A stretch of 5,234 bases of DNA from H2-BAC3 sp045863035 (GTDB lineage: Bacteria > Bacteroidota > Ignavibacteria > Ignavibacteriales > Ignavibacteriaceae), in assembly GCA_045863035.1 (NCBI GenBank), contig BTUV01000153.1, forward strand, positions 1 through 5,234, read 5' to 3'. This document shows, one piece after another, positions 1 to 5,234 of the stretch. The notes under the pieces are model-generated. The model did not search any database. It had not been told where the DNA came from and saw nothing but the letters and a program-made list of their open reading frames with translations. A program made the translations under genes and the position numbers. Positions within the stretch are counted from its first letter, which is position 1. Every line of letters begins with the position of its first letter.

Positions 1-338
1 CAGAATTTAAATTTGTGTTTGCCCGGATCTCTATTGGAAAGAGGGGGCTTAAAAACTTATATATTGTTCAGTGTAAATTAGAAGCGGGGGCTTTACTACT
101 GTAGCATTGCCACTGTATCCGGAATTTCCTTTTTCCAAATTGCATCGTCAGCGATAAGGGTCTGACTCAATATATTTTTTCCACAATTTATCACTAAAAT
201 TAGTATGACAAATTATGAAAAAATCTGTGTTTTTAGATCGTATTCGAAGATTTTTACGATTTGGTCAGATTTTGGCAGAAGTCAGGAAAAGTATTTCCCC
301 TGATGTTCCACATTCGCGAAAGTTGTGAAAAAGGAAAC
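1..338. other. Intergenic region without a supportable gene
   Basis: This stretch is AT-rich and broken by stops in all frames; no reading frame looks like a protein. Visible structure is limited. There is a short palindrome AATTTAAATT at 4-13. The octamer GGGGGCTT occurs at 43-50 and again at 86-93. A nested inverted repeat lies at 217-273 and is listed separately as a possible terminator of the leftward methyltransferase gene. Nothing resembling a tRNA, rRNA, CRISPR array or insertion-sequence end was seen. The gene to the left of the window is not reached. Confidence 0.6.
217..273 (-). terminator. Possible intrinsic terminator of the methyltransferase gene
   Basis: Read on the minus strand, AAAATCTG (273-266) pairs perfectly with CAGATTTT (227-220). 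Inside it, ATCGTA (260-255) pairs with TACGAT (242-237), leaving a 12-base loop. The outer 3' arm runs straight into a T tract (CAGATTTTTTC, 227-217), as expected for Rho-independent termination of leftward transcription. It begins about 65 bases past the methyltransferase stop codon. Against this, the stems are AT-rich and the two helices are separated by unequal internal loops (9 and 5 bases), so the fold may be weak. The pairing is seen in the sequence; the function is inferred. Confidence 0.35.
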
Positions 339-1067
339 TCATTTTTCCTTGTAGCATACCCCAATCATATCCTGTGTCCAGATGGAAAGTCCGCCGCCGC
401 TTTCTATGGTTTTGAGCACGTTCAGTAAAAACTTCAACACTGACCACGCACTCTTTCGCAGTATTCCTTTCAGATTTTTAGGAACCGGACCTGTCTCAAA
501 TACATCAATTCTGGTAAAACCCGCAGAAGCGAATAATTGAACAATTGAATTCGGGTTGAAGATGGTCATGTGGGTCAGATCACCGTTTATAATCCGGTTG
601 GGGAAGAAGCCCTGTGCGTTAGGGGTGTGAAGCAGAAGCATTCCGCCCGGAGTAAGTGCGCTTAAAATATCCCTGCTGAGTGTTATCAGTTCATCTTTTG
701 AAAAGTGCTCTATAAAGTCAAAGGCGATAATGATGTCAAATTCATTTTTTCTGGCTTTAAGGAATTCCAGTGCGTTTCCGGTTATGACATTAACGCCCCT
801 TTGGGCAGCAAATGCAACCTGTTCTTCCGAAAAATCTATCCCCAGTGTGTTTTTAAATCCTCGCTTTTGCAGGTATTCCAGAAAGAAGCCGGGACCGCAT
901 CCAATTTCCAGTATTTTTGATTCTTTCGGATATTTCTGCAGCAGGGGGAGGTATTTATAATCAGCCCAGTCCCATTGCTTTTGAACATCCTCTTTACTGT
1001 AGGAGGCAATTTTTGACTTAAAACCGCTTACATACGATTTGTAAAGCTCAGTACGGAAATCATTCAT
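339..1067 (-). CDS. Class I SAM-dependent methyltransferase (Methyltransf_23/UbiG-like)
   Basis: A 242-residue protein with a complete Rossmann-type methyltransferase core that would move a methyl group from S-adenosylmethionine to an unknown acceptor in the cytoplasm. Motif I, LEIGCGPGF, is at residues 53-61. The acidic residue at the end of strand beta-2 is D78 in GIDFS. A post-motif NALEF is at 98-102. Motif IV/V, FDIIIAFDFIEHF, is at 110-122, and LTPGGMLLLHTPN is at 138-150. Near the C-terminus, residues 165-184 (THMTIFNPNSIVQLFASAGF) match the H-x(n)-GF region usual in the Methyltransf_23 group, whose members often lie in polysaccharide, lipid or quinone gene sets. The substrate cannot be told from sequence. 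The ATG at 1067 lacks a Shine-Dalgarno sequence, but the length suits the family. The gene is divergent from the peptidase-kinase pair, and a candidate terminator lies downstream at 217-273. No frameshift or missing motif was seen. The fold is certain; the role is unknown. Confidence 0.92.
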   Translation of the reverse strand: MNDFRTELYKSYVSGFKSKIASYSKEDVQKQWDWADYKYLPLLQKYPKESKILEIGCGPGFFLEYLQKRGFKNTLGIDFSEEQVAFAAQRGVNVITGNALEFLKARKNEFDIIIAFDFIEHFSKDELITLSRDILSALTPGGMLLLHTPNAQGFFPNRIINGDLTHMTIFNPNSIVQLFASAGFTRIDVFETGPVPKNLKGILRKSAWSVLKFLLNVLKTIESGGGLSIWTQDMIGVCYKEK

Positions 1068-1091
1068 GTCGCAATAGCAAGAAATTGATAA

Positions 1092-1313
1092 TCATTCCTG
1101 CAAAATGATGAAATCCGCCCACAAGAGCAAAAGAACGGAGAAAAATCCCGCCCTCTTGTCATTATTTAAAAAATTGTGCAGCCGCCGGTCGGTGTATGCC
1201 CCCGCTAATATCAGGAAGCCGGCAAAGGCATGTTCAGAGTATTGGTACAAAAGCAGGAAATTGGTAATTTTAATAATGAAGAGTTTAGAATTACGGACTA
1301 TCCCAATGATCAT
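1092..1313 (-). CDS. Doubtful small membrane protein ORF upstream of the methyltransferase
   Basis: This leftward frame encodes up to 73 residues and stops 24 bases before the methyltransferase start, a spacing that would suit an operon. The product is strongly hydrophobic. It has three candidate apolar stretches: around residues 11-23 (LFIIKITNFLLLY), around HAFAGFLILAGAY, and near the C-terminus (GFFSVLLLLWADFIIL). A charged segment, DRRLHNFLNNDKR, lies between the last two. I do not recognise the family. The only in-frame ATG, at 1313, overlaps the first 38 bases of the peptidase gene and its signal-peptide codons, so a real gene would need that overlap or a non-ATG start further in. It may be a decayed gene remnant, or just an antisense frame: the opposite strand reads as a Lys/Arg-rich extension of the peptidase ORF, and antisense of such a stretch is automatically hydrophobic. 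Confidence 0.2.
   Translation of the reverse strand: MIIGIVRNSKLFIIKITNFLLLYQYSEHAFAGFLILAGAYTDRRLHNFLNNDKRAGFFSVLLLLWADFIILQE
1242..1272 (+). promoter_or_regulatory. Weak candidate Bacteroidota-type promoter for the peptidase-kinase genes
   Basis: TTG at 1242-1244 is followed after 20 bases by TAATTTTA at 1265-1272. This resembles the Bacteroidota primary-sigma pattern (TTG, about 20 bases, TAnnTTTG), matching TAnnTTT but not the last G. Transcription from it would begin near 1278-1280, which would exclude the chosen ATG at 1276 and favour the later ATG at 1306. The hexamer TTGGTA also occurs twice, at 1242-1247 and 1261-1266. In AT-rich DNA such matches arise often by chance. Confidence 0.18.
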
Positions 1314-3666
1314 CGCACTGCTGACCTGCTTTCTTTTAATAGCTCCACTGAATGCACAGGGGGAAGGAGAAAATACCGGTTATCCGGTTAAACCGGTTGC
1401 CGTTGAGGGGGGAGTCATTTTTACAGACAATTTTGGCTCCGGTGTTTACCTTATCAAGAATGGTAACATTCAGAAAATTGTTTCATCTCCCGGCTCGGGT
1501 AACTATTTTACTCCGGAGCCCGGAGGTCAGTCTGTTATCGTAAAAATCTCGGAAGCACGCGGCCAGAAACTCACTGCTGTATCACTCATAACAGGACTTC
1601 AGACAGATATTACCGGTTTTGATGAAGTAACCGGGCAGGCATCATTTTCAAACACGGGGAAACTGGTTTATACTCAGGGGACAAACCTGATGGTTAATGA
1701 AAAAGAACTGAGTTCATCTTTCCGGCTGCCTGGTTATGCAAATCTCGCGCCGGTTTCTCCTGACGGTAATTTTGTAGTGTATAATGACTTTGATGACCAG
1801 CTTTTTCTGTTTGACTGCCGCAGTGGTTTATCTGTAAAATTTACTGATGCCGGTAAAGGATACTTCCACCCGCAGTGGTCGCCTTCGTCTGAGTATATAC
1901 TTTACAGTTCGCTTGATGCAGGTCTGTATATATACGCGCCCGGCAGCGGGAAAGCCATATATCTTGGGAGGGGATTTAATCCTTCTTGGAGCCCTGACGG
2001 ACAGGAGGTTGTGTATGAAATCAGAGAAGAGAAAAATGGCGTTTTTGAAAACTCTGATTTGTTTATCTATTCAGTTGCATCGAATGTCTCACACCGCTTA
2101 ACCGGCACACCGGCAAGGTCAGAAATGACGCCTTCAATTACTCCGGATGGAAATCTGCTTTTTGCGGTGAGGGAAGAAAGAGCAATATATACATCAGGAT
2201 ACGCAACGGAGTCAGGTCTGATTTCGCCGCGCCTTCTCATTAGCACAGAGGAAGGGTGTATTGAGCGTTACCGCGGGGAAATTACACTCTCTCCCCCCTC
2301 GGAGGTTATGAATATTCCTTATGTTCATCAGGTGTGGGATACTCCGGATTGGTATAATGGTCACGCTGCATGTGGTGCTGCAACTGCTATCATGCTTATA
2401 GCACATTGGGATTTGCTCCCCGCGTACGAAGGTTGGTGTTCGTGGCCGTCTCCGGGACATTATAATTATTATGGCAGATATATCGCTGACCGCTACCGGT
2501 TCCGCCAGGTTGATTATCAGTTCTCTGCTGATGACCCAAATGGCACGCCGGCTTACGGCGGATATGGCTTTATGTGGACGGGCAGTTTCAGCCCATACTC
2601 CCGCATGGTTTCATATTATGGTAATCATGGTATCAGTGCTTCACGCGAGGACTCTCCCCCCTTCTCAAAAGCAGAAGCGCAGATTAACGCGGGATATCCC
2701 TATACTATTTGTAACGGACTGACAACATCAGGTCATATTGTTCTGGCTCATTCAGTGAATGTCACAAACCGGACAGTTACGGTAAATGACCCCTACGGTA
2801 ATAAAAACACACCGGGTTACCCAAGCTATGATGGTAAAAATGCCGTATATGACTGGCCAGGTTATAACAATGGTTATCAGAATTTTAATACCGTTTTCTG
2901 GAGTGTAAATACAGCATATACTGTTCCCGCTCATGGTGACACTCTTATTGATGATCTTGATTTTGACCGCGGGTTCTATCTGCATAATCGTCTCGGTGTT
3001 ACGATGCTCAACTATAAGGATATGACGCAGGGATACAAAGGACACTTTTGGTACACTACTACCCAGAGCGGCATGAATGACCTGTGTTATGTTACCTGGA
3101 AGCCGAATATTCCCGCGGACGGAATGTATGAAGTGAAAGTATATATACCGTTTTCAAACGCAACGGATGTAGTATATCGTGTAATCAGGCACGGCGGAAT
3201 CACGGAGGTACCTCTTAATCAGAAACTCTTTTCAAATCAGTGGGTGAGTCTTGGTGTGCATCCGTTTAAGGCGGGGTCATCGGGTTATCTGCGGCTGGGC
3301 GATAAGTCAACTGCTTCCGGGCAGGAAATCGTTTTTGATGCTGCTCAATGGAGTCTGATTGACCCGGTGCTTAACACTGAAGGGCTAAGCACTACAACTC
3401 CCGGTTCATTCGGTATAATCGCCAATTACCCGAATCCGTTTAATCCATCTACCAAAATATCTTTTATTGCGGCTGAAAAAGTACACATACATCTTGCGGT
3501 ATATAATATTCTTGGCGGGCTGGAAGCTGAACTGATTAACACGACACTTGAGGCAGGTGTACACGAAGTTGAGTTCCCGGCAGAGGGAAGACCCTCCGGT
3601 ACTTATCTGGCGGTATTACGTTCGGGTGATAAGGTTTCAGTACACAAAATTCTTCTGATGAAGTAA
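1276..3666 (+). CDS. Secreted beta-propeller / C39-like cysteine peptidase with golvesin-type domain and T9SS sorting domain
   Basis: A 796-residue exported protein. Residues 1-27 form a signal peptide: charged K2 and R7, an apolar core, and likely cleavage after LNA. Residues 34-330 form a TolB/WD40-like beta-propeller of six or seven blades, with PD40-type repeats SPDGNFVVYN (from 161), FHPQWSPSSEYILYSS (from 197), FNPSWSPDGQEVVYE (from 234) and TPSITPDGNLLFAV (from 285). Residues 345-550 resemble the C39-like papain-fold peptidases (Peptidase_C39_2). The predicted catalytic residues are Q352 (VHQ), C366 (AACGAA), H487 (SGHIV) and D505 (NDPYG), so activity is plausible; the substrate is unknown. 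Residues 555-695 match the golvesin/Xly carbohydrate-binding-like beta-sandwich. Residues 717-796 are a type A T9SS sorting domain starting NYPNPFNPST, implying passage through the outer membrane and surface attachment or release. The frame stays open upstream to an ATG at 1105, but that 57-residue Lys/Arg-rich extension would bury the signal peptide, so 1276 was chosen. ATG 1306 is possible but loses the basic n-region. No good ribosome binding site is seen. The kinase gene starts 2 bases after the stop. Confidence 0.93.
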   Translation: MKSLELRTIPMIIALLTCFLLIAPLNAQGEGENTGYPVKPVAVEGGVIFTDNFGSGVYLIKNGNIQKIVSSPGSGNYFTPEPGGQSVIVKISEARGQKLTAVSLITGLQTDITGFDEVTGQASFSNTGKLVYTQGTNLMVNEKELSSSFRLPGYANLAPVSPDGNFVVYNDFDDQLFLFDCRSGLSVKFTDAGKGYFHPQWSPSSEYILYSSLDAGLYIYAPGSGKAIYLGRGFNPSWSPDGQEVVYEIREEKNGVFENSDLFIYSVASNVSHRLTGTPARSEMTPSITPDGNLLFAVREERAIYTSGYATESGLISPRLLISTEEGCIERYRGEITLSPPSEVMNIPYVHQVWDTPDWYNGHAACGAATAIMLIAHWDLLPAYEGWCSWPSPGHYNYYGRYIADRYRFRQVDYQFSADDPNGTPAYGGYGFMWTGSFSPYSRMVSYYGNHGISASREDSPPFSKAEAQINAGYPYTICNGLTTSGHIVLAHSVNVTNRTVTVNDPYGNKNTPGYPSYDGKNAVYDWPGYNNGYQNFNTVFWSVNTAYTVPAHGDTLIDDLDFDRGFYLHNRLGVTMLNYKDMTQGYKGHFWYTTTQSGMNDLCYVTWKPNIPADGMYEVKVYIPFSNATDVVYRVIRHGGITEVPLNQKLFSNQWVSLGVHPFKAGSSGYLRLGDKSTASGQEIVFDAAQWSLIDPVLNTEGLSTTTPGSFGIIANYPNPFNPSTKISFIAAEKVHIHLAVYNILGGLEAELINTTLEAGVHEVEFPAEGRPSGTYLAVLRSGDKVSVHKILLMK

Positions 3667-3668
3667 CT

Positions 3669-5234
3669 TTGAAAAAACTCCCGGTATCACTATTTAAAAC
3701 CGGAATGGGTAAGGTGCTTCTGGTTTTTCTGGTGATCATTCTGCTACCGCTTTCTGTATATACGGTAAATCAGGTGCTTTCTTTTACTTCAACCGATGAA
3801 GAAGCTGATCAGTTGTATCGCCTTCAGCTTGAAACGGTTCTCTTTTCCGTAAATCAGAACTCAGAAGATGTAACCGGTAATCTTACCTCCAGAATTGCCA
3901 ATGCCTATCTCAGGTTCTCGCGGACTAATGAACTTGCCGCACAGCTTAACCAGATTGTGAACGAAGCAGGATTTGTGAACAGTATTACCGTTCTTGATTC
4001 CACTCAAAGAGAAATTATTACTGTTCCGGAAAAAAGTAAAAGCTCATTAAACACTTCAGGGAATATCTCACTTGCGCAAACCGAAACAGTGCAACGCCTC
4101 TATGAATATATAAAATCGGGTTACAGAAAGACAGAGTCCGTGCAGGCAGAAGGTGATACCATGAAGTTCCTTTTTATAACAGATAATCCGGACGGCAGTC
4201 ACGCATTGTGCATTATTTCATTTTCATTAGAGAAGTATGTTAACTTGGTACTGGCGCCAAAAATCAGAACAGTTGCCGGAAGTCAGTATTTTATTATGAT
4301 AAGAAAAATCACGGACGGAAGGAGGGTATATACTCACGGTGATAATCGTTTTGAGCCGGATGCTCGCAAGCCCCTGTGGCTGATAAATAACTATGAGATA
4401 GGAATTAAAGCACAGGGCGCAACGCTCCCTGATGCGGTTAAAGAGCGAACAGCAATGAATCTGCGGCTTTTGATAGTGCTGAATTTTTCCTTGCTTGCCG
4501 GTGCCGCAATGATTGGATATATTGTCCGCCGGGAGATGAAACTGACCCGGCTTAAATCGGATTTTGTCGCGAACGTTTCGCATGAACTGCGGACTCCGCT
4601 CTCCCTTATTTCTATGTTTTCTGAGTCGCTTATGCTTGGACGTGTGAAATCCGAAGAGAAACGGAAAGAGTATTACCGTATCATTCACAGTGAGACTGAC
4701 AGGTTGAGCGGGCTGGTCAATAAAATCCTCAGCTTCTCAAAAATGGAGGCAGGAAAACGAATATATAATTTTGCTGAATTAAATATCTCAGAACTTATCA
4801 GGCGTGTTTATTCAAGCTATGAATATCATTTTGAGCAGAAAGGATTTGCTGCTGAGCTGCGGCTTCCGGAAGAAGAGCTGTTGTTGAGGGGAGATGAACA
4901 CGCACTTGAGGAAATAATAATTAATCTTCTTGATAATGCAATAAAGTACAGTTCTGAAAGAAAGTTTGTTGCTGTAACCGTTTCGGGCACGGGCGGGGAG
5001 ATAAAAATATCCGTCGCTGATCGCGGTATTGGTATTCCGAAGGAAGATCAAAAGAGAATATTTGAAAAATTTTTCAGAGCTGAAAGTTCAGAAGTACATT
5101 CTACAAAAGGTACAGGACTCGGACTTTCAATCGTAAAGCAGATTGTCGAGGCACATGGGGGAACTGTTTCATTCGCAAGTGAGCAGGGGAAGGGGAGTGT
5201 GTTTACAATTACTATTCCCGGAATAGTCAGGTAA
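3669..5234 (+). CDS. Membrane sensor histidine kinase (HisKA-HATPase_c), no HAMP
   Basis: A complete 521-residue two-component sensor kinase ending at the last base of the window (TAA). It has transmembrane helix 1 at residues 16-33, an extracytoplasmic region of about 230 residues (34-263), and helix 2 at about 265-286. The region between the helices may be Cache-like, but I cannot assign it. A HisKA domain starts at about 290 with no room for a HAMP linker; the phospho-acceptor is H305 in SHELRTP, with E306 and T309 of the ExxT phosphatase motif. The HATPase_c domain (about 405-518) has an N box with N419 and N423 (NLLDNA), a G1 box D451-RGIGIP, an F box IFEKFF (464-469) and a G2 box GTGLGLS (481-487). 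All key residues are present, so it should autophosphorylate H305 and pass phosphate to a response regulator. No regulator lies in the window; one may follow downstream. The gene starts with TTG 2 bases after the peptidase stop; ATG at 3705 (residue 13) is an alternative that still keeps helix 1. The spacing implies co-transcription and probably translational coupling with the peptidase gene. Confidence 0.95.
   Translation: MKKLPVSLFKTGMGKVLLVFLVIILLPLSVYTVNQVLSFTSTDEEADQLYRLQLETVLFSVNQNSEDVTGNLTSRIANAYLRFSRTNELAAQLNQIVNEAGFVNSITVLDSTQREIITVPEKSKSSLNTSGNISLAQTETVQRLYEYIKSGYRKTESVQAEGDTMKFLFITDNPDGSHALCIISFSLEKYVNLVLAPKIRTVAGSQYFIMIRKITDGRRVYTHGDNRFEPDARKPLWLINNYEIGIKAQGATLPDAVKERTAMNLRLLIVLNFSLLAGAAMIGYIVRREMKLTRLKSDFVANVSHELRTPLSLISMFSESLMLGRVKSEEKRKEYYRIIHSETDRLSGLVNKILSFSKMEAGKRIYNFAELNISELIRRVYSSYEYHFEQKGFAAELRLPEEELLLRGDEHALEEIIINLLDNAIKYSSERKFVAVTVSGTGGEIKISVADRGIGIPKEDQKRIFEKFFRAESSEVHSTKGTGLGLSIVKQIVEAHGGTVSFASEQGKGSVFTITIPGIVR

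Noticed and set aside
96..212. A 38-codon leftward open stretch ending ...IPDTVAMLQ before a TAG at 96-98, with a protein-like composition towards its end.
   Set aside because: It has no usable start before the middle of the protein-like part, is very short, and matches no family that I recognise. It could be a gene remnant but cannot be supported.
328..350. Hairpin AAGGAAA (331-337) with TTTCCTT (344-350), followed on the minus strand by TTT, as a second terminator of the methyltransferase.
   Set aside because: The stem has only two G-C pairs, the T run is very short, and the loop contains the methyltransferase stop codon. The 217-273 structure is the better candidate.
265..447. Sixty-codon leftward frame overlapping the 3' end of the methyltransferase gene.
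   Set aside because: It lies out of frame over the well-supported methyltransferase, is Arg-rich and lacks any recognisable motif, so it is a shadow frame.
1105..1275. N-terminal extension of the secreted peptidase from the ATG at 1105.
   Set aside because: It would place 57 Lys/Arg-rich residues ahead of a clear signal peptide and is not protein-like for an exported protein. The start at 1276 explains the sequence better.
4227..4688. A 153-codon leftward frame opposite the kinase gene.
   Set aside because: It is antisense to helix 2 and the HisKA domain of a clearly real kinase, and its residues show no domain-like pattern.
1..5234. Search for CRISPR repeats, tRNA genes, transposase or insertion-sequence ends, toxin-antitoxin or phage-defence modules.
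   Set aside because: No regularly spaced repeats, cloverleaf sequences, terminal inverted repeats with a transposase, or defence-type protein motifs were seen on either strand.

Overview
The window most likely comes from a bacterium of the Bacteroidota/Ignavibacteria side of the FCB group. The main clue is the secreted protein in the middle. It ends in a type IX secretion (T9SS) C-terminal sorting domain with the motif NYPNPFNPST, which is especially common in Ignavibacteria-like genomes. None of the three main genes has a convincing Shine-Dalgarno sequence, which also fits that group. This placement is an inference from a few features, not a phylogeny.

Layout: positions 1-338 hold no gene I can support, only AT-rich sequence with a nested inverted repeat (217-273) that could end transcription of the leftward gene. 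A class I SAM-dependent methyltransferase gene runs leftward (339-1067). A gap of about 210 bases follows, between divergent genes. It carries a possible but doubtful leftward small membrane-protein ORF and a weak promoter candidate for the rightward genes. Then come two rightward genes. The first (1276-3666) encodes a secreted multidomain protein: signal peptide, TolB/WD40-like beta-propeller, C39-like papain-fold cysteine peptidase, golvesin/Xly-type beta-sandwich and T9SS sorting domain. The second (3669-5234) encodes a membrane sensor histidine kinase and ends exactly at the window edge.

The peptidase and kinase genes are separated by only 2 bases, so they are almost certainly co-transcribed and probably translationally coupled. 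The kinase has a large extracytoplasmic sensor region of no family I can name. It has no HAMP linker, and its HisKA and HATPase motifs are intact. A response regulator is expected just past the right edge but cannot be seen. The methyltransferase is divergently oriented and has no evident functional link to the other two. The most interesting point is the tight pairing of a T9SS-exported propeller-peptidase with an envelope sensor kinase. It suggests, but does not prove, that the exported protein and the sensor act in one process.
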